64,000 bases of DNA from Bacillota bacterium (GTDB lineage: Bacteria; Bacillota; Clostridia; Lachnospirales; Lachnospiraceae): positions 191,293 through 255,292 of the forward strand of contig JAEZUM010000051.1 of the NCBI GenBank assembly GCA_023421075.1. Direction: 5' to 3'. Both the position numbers and the translations under genes were made by a program. Below the pieces are notes generated by a model. The model had not been told where the DNA came from. It was given only the letters and a program-made list of their open reading frames with translations, and ran no database searches. Positions 36,011 through 44,426 of this stretch are shown piece after piece. Numbering within the stretch: the stretch's first letter is position 1; every line of letters begins with the position of its first letter.

Positions 36011-36026
36011 GTTACAGTGCTGTTAC
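36011..36026. promoter_or_regulatory. Operator-like palindrome before ppdK
   Basis: GTTACAG-TG-CTGTTAC is a near-perfect 16-bp palindrome about 45 bases before the ppdK start. A TTGACA (minus strand, near 36094-36099 and 36034-36039 arms of the neighbouring repeat) is close, but I cannot place a convincing -10 box, so the promoter is not assigned. Confidence 0.35.
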
Positions 36027-36031
36027 CGACA

Positions 36032-36104
36032 ATGATGTCAAAAGCAACCTGTGAAAAACTGTAAAATGGACTATTTTACCTTCACAGAATGCTTTTGACA
36101 TCAT
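36032..36104. repeat. Inverted repeat 1 upstream of ppdK
   Basis: Arms ATGATGTCAAAAGC and GCTTTTGACATCAT are a perfect 14-bp pair, extended inward by CTGTGAA/TTCACAG and TAAAAT/ATTTTA. It is the first of three large inverted repeats that fill the 315-base gap between glyS and ppdK. Confidence 0.75.
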
Positions 36105-36122
36105 AATCATCAACCGAGCGCC

Positions 36123-36179
36123 AAAAGTACTCCGCTAACAAAACGAATGCTTAATTCATTTTGTTGGCGTAATACTTTT
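36123..36179. repeat. Inverted repeat 2 upstream of ppdK
   Basis: AAAAGTACTCCGCTAACAAAA pairs with TTTTGTTGGCGTAATACTTTT in 18 of 21 positions. On the minus strand the 3' arm ends TACTTTTGG, which could terminate glyS transcripts weakly. Confidence 0.7.
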
Positions 36180-36222
36180 ATCACTGGGCCAACAGTACCT
36201 ATACAAATTATAACTCATTTTT

Positions 36223-36277
36223 GGCTTTTCTAATCGCAGTGATGATTATATCATACATTACTGCGATTAGAAAAGCC
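36223..36277. repeat. Inverted repeat 3 after glyS, plus-strand terminator shape
   Basis: GGCTTTTCTAATCGCAGT and its perfect 18-base complement enclose a 19-base loop. The T-run (TTTTTTTC) follows on the plus strand, whereas glyS is on the minus strand, so the terminator polarity is opposite to the genes here. Confidence 0.75.
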
Positions 36278-36284
36278 TTTTTTT

Positions 36285-37676
36285 CTAAAATTTAAATTTA
36301 TTCTCAAAATATGTCTTTAAATCTTCTATTTTGATTCTTTCCTGAGCCATGGAATCACGATCGCGAACGGTTACTGCACCGTCAGTCTCAGAGTCAAAAT
36401 CGTAAGTAATACAGAAGGGTGTTCCGATTTCGTCTTGTCTGCGGTATCTCTTACCGATATTACCTCTGTCATCGAATTCACAGTTATAGGTCTTACAAAG
36501 TTCCATGTAGATCTTCTCTGCCGGGTCGGATAACTTCTTGGATAAAGGAAGCACACCAATCTTCACAGGAGCAAGTGCCGGATGGAAACGAAGTACGGTA
36601 CGTACATCACCCTCCGCAATCTCCTCCTCATCGTATGCTGCACAAAGGAATGCTAAGGCTACACGATCAGCACCAAGGGAAGGCTCGATAACGTAAGGAA
36701 TATATCTCTGTGCCTTCTCATCATCAAAATAACTCATATCCTCTTTGGATACATTCTGATGCTGTGTCAGGTCATAATCAGTACGATCTGCAATACCCCA
36801 AAGCTCGCCCCAGCCAAAGGGGAATAAGAACTCAATATCGGTAGTTGCCTTGCTGTAGAAGGAAAGCTCCGCTGCGTCATGATCTCTGACTCTCATCTCC
36901 TCATCCTTCATACCAAGCGCCTTTAACCAATCGATACAGAATTGTCTCCAGTAAGTGAACCACTCTAGGTCAGTATCCGGCTCACAGAAGAACTCTAATT
37001 CCATCTGCTCGAATTCTCTGGTACGGAAGGTGAAGTTACCGGGCGTAATCTCGTTACGGAAGGATTTACCGATCTGACCGATACCAAAGGGAATCTTCTT
37101 ACGGGAAGTTCTCTGCACATTCTTAAAGTTAACAAAAATGCCCTGTGCTGTCTCAGGTCTCAGATACACCACATTCTTTGCATCCTCAGTAACACCCTGG
37201 AAGGTCTTAAACATCAGATTGAATTGACGGATATCCGTAAAGTTATGTTTACCACAGGTAGGGCAGGAAATATTATGTTCCTCAATATACTTCTTCATTT
37301 CTTCCTGGGACCAGGCATCTACGGCACCTTCTACCACGATACCTTTCTCCATGTTATAGTCCTCGATCATCTTGTCTGCACGAAAACGTTCATGACATTC
37401 CTTGCAATCCATCAGAGGATCAGAGAAGCCGCCCAGATGGCCGGATGCAACCCAAGTCTGCGGATTCATAAGAATAGCGCAATCTACGCCGACATTATAA
37501 GGATTCTCCTGGATGAATTTTGCCCACCAAGCCTTCTTCACGTTATTCTTCAATTCTACACCAAGATTACCATAATCCCAAGTGTTTGCAAGACCACCAT
37601 ATATCTCGGAACCCGGGTATACAAAGCCTCTTGCTTTTGCCAGTGCCACAATTTTTTCCATTGATTTTTCCATCAT
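36285..37676 (-). CDS. glyS: Glycyl-tRNA synthetase, dimeric type
   Basis: 463 residues, the single-chain class II enzyme that joins glycine to tRNA-Gly. Motif 2 is visible around SFRNEITPGNFTFRTREFEQ (about 205-225), motif 3 in EPSLGADRVALAFL (about 330), and a zinc-binding CPTCGKH (about 140). The C-terminal anticodon-binding domain includes PVKIGVLPLSKKL. The start is ATG 37676 or the adjacent 37673, after GAGGA. No T-box leader fits in the 99 bases before it. Gene order era-recO-glyS-ppdK is usual in Firmicutes. The standard name for this type is often glyQS or glyS. Confidence 0.97.
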   Translation of the reverse strand: MMEKSMEKIVALAKARGFVYPGSEIYGGLANTWDYGNLGVELKNNVKKAWWAKFIQENPYNVGVDCAILMNPQTWVASGHLGGFSDPLMDCKECHERFRADKMIEDYNMEKGIVVEGAVDAWSQEEMKKYIEEHNISCPTCGKHNFTDIRQFNLMFKTFQGVTEDAKNVVYLRPETAQGIFVNFKNVQRTSRKKIPFGIGQIGKSFRNEITPGNFTFRTREFEQMELEFFCEPDTDLEWFTYWRQFCIDWLKALGMKDEEMRVRDHDAAELSFYSKATTDIEFLFPFGWGELWGIADRTDYDLTQHQNVSKEDMSYFDDEKAQRYIPYVIEPSLGADRVALAFLCAAYDEEEIAEGDVRTVLRFHPALAPVKIGVLPLSKKLSDPAEKIYMELCKTYNCEFDDRGNIGKRYRRQDEIGTPFCITYDFDSETDGAVTVRDRDSMAQERIKIEDLKTYFENKFKF

Positions 37677-37775
37677 ATTTTATCCTCGCATTATATTAAT
37701 AAATTATTTTCCTAGGGATTTGATACAAATGTAGCTGCTCCGACACTACCTTACAGAAGCATATTATTTCTATCC

Positions 37776-38375
37776 TTATGGCTTAAATACAACGATCGTC
37801 ATGCCCTCTTTCGCTCCCTGCACTTTATTATCGTCAAGGTAAGTAGCATTCTCAGAGTAGTATTTGATTGTACCGTCTACGATAATCTCATAAGGTTCCG
37901 TCATTACTAACACTTTAAGCTTATTGTTCTGAAGAATCTCCTGGGTACTTGCCAGAGAACCATTCTTCTCGCTAACCAACGTAGCAGGCAGATCTAAGGG
38001 AACCTCAGACACACCCCCGTTAAAATAGGCTGCTGTCACGTCATTAAAGTTAGCATATTGATCCATACCGGAATAAGTAAGCAGCATAACTGCTCTGCCG
38101 TTATTCAGTTTTACATCCTCGATGGTGATTTTGTTATCTCCGACTGCTTTATTGTATACCGCTATCTCATCGGCAACAAAATCTTCCAACTCCTTCAGGT
38201 TATAATAAGATTTATTAAAATCCTCAATGGTAGCAACCTGAAGAACTCCATTGGATTTTGCTAATATTGTATTGGTCGTAACATTATCCGCTGTTATAAA
38301 TACTTCTTCTTTTCTACAACCCACTGTTTGAACAAGAAACAACAGCATGATTGCACAAAGAAACCACTTTTTCAT
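37776..38375 (-). CDS. Lipoprotein of unknown function
   Basis: 199 residues with a clear lipoprotein signal (MKKWFLCAIMLLFLVQTVGC). The mature part is soluble and acidic with no motif I recognise; a stretch near 95-125 (GRAVMLLTYSGMDQYANF) and a C-terminal VQGAKEGMTIVVFKP are regular in appearance. It has RBS GGAGGG and lies between recO and glyS in the same direction, with about 80 to 100 bases on each side. Its place in a housekeeping cluster suggests a conserved family in this group of bacteria, but no function can be given. Confidence 0.8.
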   Translation of the reverse strand: MKKWFLCAIMLLFLVQTVGCRKEEVFITADNVTTNTILAKSNGVLQVATIEDFNKSYYNLKELEDFVADEIAVYNKAVGDNKITIEDVKLNNGRAVMLLTYSGMDQYANFNDVTAAYFNGGVSEVPLDLPATLVSEKNGSLASTQEILQNNKLKVLVMTEPYEIIVDGTIKYYSENATYLDDNKVQGAKEGMTIVVFKP

Positions 38376-38456
38376 AAAGCATTCCCTCCATATCGTTTTG
38401 GGTTCATATCATTTTAACCTTAAAGTTTAATAATTTCAACTGAAATTTATAAATAT

Positions 38457-39242
38457 TTATAAACTCTTAAGCATTTCGAGGGACTTAAAATCGTGCTCTA
38501 TATAGCGCTCCAGATAACGTTTGATACACAGATTCAATTCAGTCTGTACCTCTGTGGTGACACGGAAGGTGTACAGCTTCTCAACCTCCTTGGCGATTAT
38601 GTACTGCATTGTATATAGGGTAGAGGTATTTATACCGATTGCACCTCTGTCATACCCTTTGCAGCTGTCACATAAAATACCACCGCTCTCTGCACTAAAA
38701 TAATACCTGGAATTAAGATTTTTCAGATCCATCGTCTCGCCGGAAAATGAATTTTTATTACATTTTACACAATCAAATACTTGAGGCGCCTCTCCATTCA
38801 AAGCCATGATTTTCAGTTCAAAGATAGATCGAATCAGTGCCACATCAATGGTTTTCTTGGATAAAGCCCGCAGTGTCTGATAGAGCAGCTTAAGAATATC
38901 CTTCTCATCATTATTCTCTTTCGTCATATAATCTGCAAATTCACAGAAATAGAAGCCATAACACAGAGCATTGAAATCATCTCGCAGCTCACCGAAATAA
39001 TTGGATATCTCCGCGGACATAATATTATAGGAAGATTTCCCGGCATAAAGGGTAAATTCTCCAAAAGAAAAGGGTTGTCCACATGCCAATAAGGCGCTGT
39101 TGGGTCTCCTGGCGCCTTTGGCAAATGCTGTGATTTTTCCATGCTCTCTGGTTAAGATAACCAGCCGTTTGTCATATTCACCAACCGGCATGGCCGACAG
39201 AACCATTCCCGTCACGGTAGTTGATACCGGCAATAAATCCAC
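38457..39242 (-). CDS. recO: DNA repair protein RecO
   Basis: 261 residues if the GTG at 39242 is used; TTG 39233 with AGGTGG before it is equally likely. RecO loads RecA on gaps with RecF and RecR. The N-terminal OB-fold shows TGMVLSAMPVGEYDKRLVILTREHGKITAFAKGAR, typical of RecO; a zinc site is formed by CVKC and CDSC (about 163 and 197). It follows era and a small yqzL-like gene, the usual order in Bacillus and clostridia, and its start lies inside that small gene in another frame, so translation is probably coupled. Confidence 0.95.
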   Translation of the reverse strand: MDLLPVSTTVTGMVLSAMPVGEYDKRLVILTREHGKITAFAKGARRPNSALLACGQPFSFGEFTLYAGKSSYNIMSAEISNYFGELRDDFNALCYGFYFCEFADYMTKENNDEKDILKLLYQTLRALSKKTIDVALIRSIFELKIMALNGEAPQVFDCVKCNKNSFSGETMDLKNLNSRYYFSAESGGILCDSCKGYDRGAIGINTSTLYTMQYIIAKEVEKLYTFRVTTEVQTELNLCIKRYLERYIEHDFKSLEMLKSL

Positions 39243-39387
39243 CTTCTCTTTCCATGCCTCTTGAGAGAGTGTCTGTGGTCGTCATCGAGTCGTCCATAAC
39301 CTCTTCTCTGGTGCACGCAATGTAATGTAAGTAGTCGTCTATCCTTCCGGTATTGACGAAACTCGTCCAGTAATCATAATTCTTCAT
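39178..39387 (-). CDS. Small YqzL-like protein between era and recO
   Basis: 69 residues. RBS AGGGGG stands before the ATG. The N-terminus YDYWTSFVNTGRIDDYLHYI resembles the YqzL family, whose short proteins share a W..F..TG.I..YL.Y pattern and sit between era and recO in Bacillus. Here the C-terminal half is extended and overlaps the start of recO by about 56 to 65 bases in another frame. The role of YqzL is not known to me. The 30 or so C-terminal residues (SRGMEREGGFIAGIN and on) contain the recO ribosome binding site in their DNA, so they may be constrained by it. Confidence 0.72.
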   Translation of the reverse strand: MKNYDYWTSFVNTGRIDDYLHYIACTREEVMDDSMTTTDTLSRGMEREGGFIAGINYRDGNGSVGHAGW

Positions 39388-39502
39388 AAATGAGCCCCCT
39401 AACCATGATGTTATGTTTTACTCCAGAAATAATCTTCTGTTATGTTATTAGGTTTCCCATTTCATGTTTTGTTAAACTGGTTATAATATACCAAAAAATA
39501 TT

Positions 39503-40423
39503 TTATTCGTCTCTTCCATAGCCATAATTCTTCATGAGAAAGTCACTGTCCCGCCAATCCTTCTTAACCTTCACCCAAAGCTGAAGATTCACCTTGCAAT
39601 CCAGCAGATTCTCTATTTCTCTTCTTGCCTGGGTACCTATCTGCTTCAGCATACTGCCGCCTTTACCGATGATAATCCCTTTGTGCGTATCCCGTTCACA
39701 GACAATCGTTGCATCGATATCGATCAACCCATTCCCTGCTCCGTTATTCTCAGGGCGTTCCTTCATTCGGTCAATGCTGACCGCAATTCCGTGCGGTATC
39801 TCATCATCCAACAGTCTTAATGCCTTCTCACGGACCAGCTCTGCGACTATCTGTCGTTCCGGCTGATCGGTAACGGTATCCTCATCATAATACATAGGAC
39901 CTTCCGGCATATACTTATAGATCTGTTCAAGTAGAACAGGCGTATTCTCGCCCTTCAATGCCGATACCGGAATGATCTCGGCAAACTTGCAGATATCCTT
40001 GTACGCTGCAATAAAGGCCAAAATTTCCTCCTTCTTCACCGTATCAATCTTATTGATTACAAGGATAACCGGAGTCTTTACCTTATTTAACTGCTCCGCA
40101 ATATGCTGTTCTCCTGCTCCGATAAAGGTCGAGGGTTCCACCAACCATAGAACCAGATCAACCTCACTCATGGTTCTTTCCGCTACATTTACCATGTACT
40201 CTCCCAGCTTATTCTTAGCTTTATGAATACCCGGGGTATCCAGGAAAATGATCTGGCCACGTTCATCCGTATAAACGGTCTGTATTCTGTTTCTGGTGGT
40301 CTGAGGTTTATCCGAGGTTATGGCAATCTTCTGCCCGATCAGCTTATTCATCAGAGTCGATTTTCCTACATTGGGTCTTCCGATTAAGGTAACAAACCCC
40401 GACTTATATTTTGTATCCTTCAT
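39503..40423 (-). CDS. era: Ribosome-assembly GTPase Era
   Basis: 306 residues. Era binds the 3' end of 16S rRNA and helps mature the 30S subunit. GTPase motifs: G1 GRPNVGKST (about 15), G3 DTPGIH (about 62), G4 NKID (about 124). The C-terminal KH domain has GIIIGKGGSMLKQIG (about 250-264). It is the first of the era-yqzL-recO run and follows an M16 peptidase gene by 125 bases. RBS AGGGATAGG is somewhat weak. Confidence 0.97.
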   Translation of the reverse strand: MKDTKYKSGFVTLIGRPNVGKSTLMNKLIGQKIAITSDKPQTTRNRIQTVYTDERGQIIFLDTPGIHKAKNKLGEYMVNVAERTMSEVDLVLWLVEPSTFIGAGEQHIAEQLNKVKTPVILVINKIDTVKKEEILAFIAAYKDICKFAEIIPVSALKGENTPVLLEQIYKYMPEGPMYYDEDTVTDQPERQIVAELVREKALRLLDDEIPHGIAVSIDRMKERPENNGAGNGLIDIDATIVCERDTHKGIIIGKGGSMLKQIGTQARREIENLLDCKVNLQLWVKVKKDWRDSDFLMKNYGYGRDE

Positions 40424-40547
40424 GTAATACCTATCCCTTTCTATTCGTATCCTTTTTTATTCTATCATCCGTAAAAGAAGCTCATTTTAACCAAGGAATA
40501 TATAAGTGGATATATTCCAAGGGTGCAGACCTGCTGAATGTGATTGC

Positions 40548-43487
40548 TTATTTCATAAGATTTTTTACTTCCTTGAACATTTCCCTGTTCTCATTAATCT
40601 TGCCTTCATTACCGATTACACAGATATTACCTGCATCAATCATTGCCGTAATATACTTATGGCAGGCACGGATATCCTCCAAGGTCACCTTTAGTACCTC
40701 TGTTCGTTCCCTTTGCAGATCCTCTTCCGAGATGCCACCCAGATACATGCTCAGAGACCTTTTTCCTTTGGACTGAGGTGTAAGCGGCGTATCCAGCGTA
40801 CTAAAGGTACCAATGATATATTTCGTTATATCTCGCTCATCTGATGTAAAATTCTTAATATATTCTGCTGCTTTCTCATAGATCTGATTCGTCTCCTTTA
40901 AGTTAGGATCACGATAGGAAGTAAAATAAGCATCTCCGTCTACTCCCGAGAAGCCGCACATACAGCCATATGCGCCTCCCTTTACACGTACATTGTTCCA
41001 TAAGTAATCATAACTGAGGATCGTCTTCAGAACTCTTAACGCACCGGTATATTCATAGCCGGCCTTGATAAAGTTACCGGCCCTTGCCACATATTGAACC
41101 TGCATAGCCGTCTTGAAGCCTTCATTTAAGCATACCGGCTCTAAACCGGAAGTATCATAAGCCGTAAACAACTCTCCCGCAGCTTTTGGCTGAAGACCTT
41201 CGATAAAGGCAGCAAGCTTTTCACTAAACCGTTCATAACCTTCCTCATCTGCCGTCACGCTCACCAAGAGGTTCTCTCTTGTGAAAATCATCTTAAGGAG
41301 TACCTTCAGCTTATCAATTACTCCATCTGCTTTTTCAGGAAAGTTCTCTGCCAGCTCTTCGATAAAACGATAGAAGGCGATCCCTGTCGTAATCTCTTTA
41401 AATAAACCGTGCGTCGAATAATAGCTCATTGCACGATCCACTGCAACCGAATGACCTGCAGAATTGAAATGCATCTGCAGCTTGGATCTCATCTCGTCAA
41501 CGATTTCCTTTAACCGCTTCTTGTCCTCCAGCTTCGAGCGATACAGCATCTCCTCAATCAAACGAACTGCTTCGGTAAGGTTATCATACAGAACCTTGGT
41601 GGAGAATTCAAATACCGGATGATATTTGTCGGTACTGCCTTTTACAGAAAAGCTTCTGACATTGGTAGAGATACCACCGGTATGAATATTTACTTCATTG
41701 GATAAGCCCAGATAGGTATAATTCTCCGTATCTACATAGCCCAGAACATAGGATAACAATGATGCATAAGGCAGAAGTTCCTTCGGTACTGCCTTTACAT
41801 CGAAGAGAAGTCTTACATATGCAATCTTATTGGTATATACATTATGATGGATTACCTTAACATCTCCAACCTTACTTTCCTTATTATATAGGGGCTCAAT
41901 CTCCTTCTTGATATCCTCTCGGGTTAAGAGCGGAATTGCCTCCAACTCCTCCTTCGTCGAAGGGGTCTCCTGGAATACAGCAAGCGCCTCTGTCTCACGG
42001 ATAATTTGCTGCAGCTCTTCCTTAGTCAAGGTCGCCTTATATGCAGCTAACTTCTTCTTAAGAAGCTCCTCCTTCTCTGCATTTAACCCAGACTTGGGCT
42101 TTAAGATAACAACCGAAGTATGTGTATTCTGGAGGAAGTATTCCTTGATTACCTTCTCATAATAGCCTGTTCCGATCTTCTCCTTTAGGAAGGCATATCC
42201 CGTCGTATCCTTAAGATGGAGAAAGGGTTTGTGATCGTCATGAAGCCAGCTGCTCATGGCACGAAGACCATAAAGCAATCCCTTCGGGAATTGGCCATAA
42301 TCTGCTTCTCTATATTTGAATTCGTAATAGTTGATTGCTGCCCGCAGGGATTTCTCATCCACACCTTGTGCAACTAAGCCAGACAGAACATCACGAACCA
42401 CGGATACGAATTTATCCTTCTTATCCTCTTCAGAGTTCTTAGCAATGATCGTAAAGGTAGGCTGCAAGATCTCATCCTCGAAGCCACCCAGGATATCCTT
42501 ACCGATATTGGCATCCAGAAGTGCTTGCTTCACCGGTGCTCCCGGAGCCTGTAAAAGCACATAATCCAGTACCTGGAAGGTCAATGCAAGCTCTTTGTCC
42601 AGGGAATTTCCGATCACCGTATTAAAGCTTAAGTAGGTATTATCCTTGGATTGTTCTTCCTCACTCAAGGAATAGAAGGCTTCTACTTCATGGCTCTTAG
42701 CAAATGGTTCCTGAAGCTTTACTTTAGAATCCACGGTGAGTCTGTCATATTGATTGAGATATTCTTTGTCAAGCCATATCAGTCTCTCTTCAAAATCCAT
42801 ATCTCCGTAAAGATAGAGATAGCTGTTGGAGGGATGGTAATAAGTCTTATGGAAATCGATAAATTCTTCATAGGACAGCTCCGGGATGTAATCCGGATCA
42901 CCGCCGGATTCTACTCCATAAGGAGTATCCGGGAACAGTGAATTCTGGATCATTCGATACAGCATGGATTCCGGTGAAGAGAAGGCACCCTTCATCTCAT
43001 TATAGACAACACCGTTATATTTTAACTCGCCATCCTCGGATTCCAGATCATAATGCCAGCCTTCCTGATGAAAAATCTCCTTTTTCTGATAAATATTCGG
43101 ATAAAGAACAGCATCCATATATACATGCATTAGGTTCTTGAAATCCTGATCGTTCATGCTTGCTACCGGATATACCGTTTTATCCGGATAAGTCATCGCA
43201 TTTAGGAAGGTATTCAACGAACCCTTGGCTAATTCCACAAAGGGATCCTTAGCCGGAAAATGTTTGGATCCGCACAGCACAGAATGCTCGATTATATGGG
43301 CTACACCGGTGCTGTTCGCTGGTGGGGTACGAAAGCCGATGGAAAACACTTTGTTATTATCGTCATTTGCAACAATTGCTACACGGGCTCCGGTCTTCTT
43401 ATGCACCAGCAAGGTGCCGATCCCGTTCATATCTTCTAATTTTTCCTCAAGGATAAAATCATATGAGGATGGAATTTTATATTTCAT
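40548..43487 (-). CDS. M16C-family zinc metallopeptidase, presequence-protease (PreP) type
   Basis: 979 residues, a full double-length M16C enzyme. The inverted zinc motif HIIEH is in TGVAHIIEHSVLCGSKH near residue 55, and the companion Glu lies in ELAKGSLNTFLNAMTYPDKT. Long helical linker and degenerate second half follow, as in PreP/falcilysin relatives, which digest peptides inside a closed chamber. No signal peptide, so probably a cytoplasmic peptide-degrading enzyme. Start at 43487 set by GGAGG; ATGs further upstream lack such a site. A promoter is at 43598-43626. Confidence 0.93.
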   Translation of the reverse strand: MKYKIPSSYDFILEEKLEDMNGIGTLLVHKKTGARVAIVANDDNNKVFSIGFRTPPANSTGVAHIIEHSVLCGSKHFPAKDPFVELAKGSLNTFLNAMTYPDKTVYPVASMNDQDFKNLMHVYMDAVLYPNIYQKKEIFHQEGWHYDLESEDGELKYNGVVYNEMKGAFSSPESMLYRMIQNSLFPDTPYGVESGGDPDYIPELSYEEFIDFHKTYYHPSNSYLYLYGDMDFEERLIWLDKEYLNQYDRLTVDSKVKLQEPFAKSHEVEAFYSLSEEEQSKDNTYLSFNTVIGNSLDKELALTFQVLDYVLLQAPGAPVKQALLDANIGKDILGGFEDEILQPTFTIIAKNSEEDKKDKFVSVVRDVLSGLVAQGVDEKSLRAAINYYEFKYREADYGQFPKGLLYGLRAMSSWLHDDHKPFLHLKDTTGYAFLKEKIGTGYYEKVIKEYFLQNTHTSVVILKPKSGLNAEKEELLKKKLAAYKATLTKEELQQIIRETEALAVFQETPSTKEELEAIPLLTREDIKKEIEPLYNKESKVGDVKVIHHNVYTNKIAYVRLLFDVKAVPKELLPYASLLSYVLGYVDTENYTYLGLSNEVNIHTGGISTNVRSFSVKGSTDKYHPVFEFSTKVLYDNLTEAVRLIEEMLYRSKLEDKKRLKEIVDEMRSKLQMHFNSAGHSVAVDRAMSYYSTHGLFKEITTGIAFYRFIEELAENFPEKADGVIDKLKVLLKMIFTRENLLVSVTADEEGYERFSEKLAAFIEGLQPKAAGELFTAYDTSGLEPVCLNEGFKTAMQVQYVARAGNFIKAGYEYTGALRVLKTILSYDYLWNNVRVKGGAYGCMCGFSGVDGDAYFTSYRDPNLKETNQIYEKAAEYIKNFTSDERDITKYIIGTFSTLDTPLTPQSKGKRSLSMYLGGISEEDLQRERTEVLKVTLEDIRACHKYITAMIDAGNICVIGNEGKINENREMFKEVKNLMK

Positions 43488-43597
43488 AATTGCCTCCGTT
43501 CCTGCGATCATATTTCGTCCGATTATAGCTTTAGAAAGCCAGAAAAGCTCGCTTTCATTAAGCATTAGTATGGTAATTTATAGTAGTTGCTTATTCA

Positions 43598-43626
43598 TCA
43601 TAACACAAAAATTTTTATTTGTCATT
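43598..43626 (-). promoter_or_regulatory. SigA-type promoter of the M16C peptidase gene
   Basis: ATGACA (43621-43626), 17 bases, TATGAT (43598-43603), giving a leader of about 105 bases. The rest of the 473-base gap between this gene and the divergent cold-shock gene is AT-rich, and I see nothing else but the two promoters. Confidence 0.65.
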
Positions 43627-43874
43627 TCCTAAGCGACCAATATTCCATACCGGCTCTCATCACGGTATTTTGAATTAACTCGCGCCGGATATGTCATTTA
43701 CAATGTAATAAATATTCATTTCTTTACAATTTATAACCACGTCCATTCCAAACTATTTTAGTTATATTTAATACCAGAAGATTATTTCCTTCAATGAATT
43801 TGTACCTTTCGGACACACAATTAATAAATATACAAAAAATAATTTAAAATATTACAAAATTCAACAAAACTTGT

Positions 43875-43903
43875 TTGACATTTTTTCAATTTTATGTTAA
43901 ATT
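43875..43903 (+). promoter_or_regulatory. SigA-type promoter of the cold-shock gene
   Basis: TTGACA (43875-43880), 17 bases, TAAATT (43898-43903). The leader of about 50 bases is too short for the long structured cspA leader of E. coli. Confidence 0.6.
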
Positions 43904-43960
43904 TATACTATCATTACTAATAGTGGTAATGGCAAATACTTTAAGTTTTAGGAGGCATTT

Positions 43961-44161
43961 ATGAAGACAGGAACAGTTAAGTGGTTTAACGCAAAAAAGG
44001 GGTTTGGATTTATTTCTGACGAAGAGGGAAATGATGTATTTGTACACTTTTCTGCACTCCAGATGGACGGCTTCAAGGTTCTTGAAGAAGGAGAAAAGGT
44101 TAGCTTTGAAGTAGTAAAGGGCGACAAGGGTCCTCAGGCTGCAAACGTAACCAGGTTATAA
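43961..44161 (+). CDS. Cold-shock protein, CspA/CspB family
   Basis: 66 residues, the normal length. One cold-shock domain with RNP1 KGFGFI (about 14) and RNP2 VFVHF (about 28), and the start TGTVKWFNAKKG. It binds single-stranded nucleic acid and melts RNA structure. RBS TAGGAGG is strong. It stands alone, with its own promoter and two tandem terminator hairpins after it. It cannot be told from the sequence whether it is cold-induced or constitutive. Confidence 0.97.
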   Translation: MKTGTVKWFNAKKGFGFISDEEGNDVFVHFSALQMDGFKVLEEGEKVSFEVVKGDKGPQAANVTRL

Positions 44162-44284
44162 CAAAAACCAAACGTAATTTTTATATATATGGGTACATAT
44201 CTATAAAGTTATAATAGGATGGGTTGTAACAAAGCATCAGGATGAATATTATCGTTAGCGATCAATGATAATCATTGACAAACC

Positions 44285-44314
44285 AAGAAGAGGCTGCACC
44301 GGCAGCCTCTTCTT
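44285..44314 (+). terminator. Intrinsic terminator of the cold-shock gene
   Basis: AAGAAGAGGCTGC, loop ACCG, GCAGCCTCTTCTT, then TTCAT. The stem is perfect over 13 bp. It lies about 125 bases after the stop codon. Confidence 0.8.
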
Positions 44315-44323
44315 TCATATGAA

Positions 44324-44358
44324 ATGACAAGAAGTCCGCAATCCGGACTTCTTGTCAT
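44324..44358. terminator. Second hairpin between the cold-shock gene and purH, bidirectional
   Basis: ATGACAAGAAGTCCG and CGGACTTCTTGTCAT form a perfect 15-bp stem with a five-base loop. It stands ten bases after the previous hairpin and about 70 bases after the convergent purH stop, so it may stop transcription from either side. Confidence 0.7.
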
Positions 44359-44426
44359 TGGTGTAGTGTTACTAAATAGAGAGCTATGAAATAATAGAAA
44401 CTGTCTGTGTAAAAAATTGCTGGTTT

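Noticed and set aside
37677..37775. Possible T-box leader for glyS
   Set aside because: Only 99 bases are free, too short for a T-box, and no T-box core sequence is seen.
43225..43632. 135-codon plus-strand frame
   Set aside because: Antisense to the M16C peptidase catalytic region, crossing its start and promoter.
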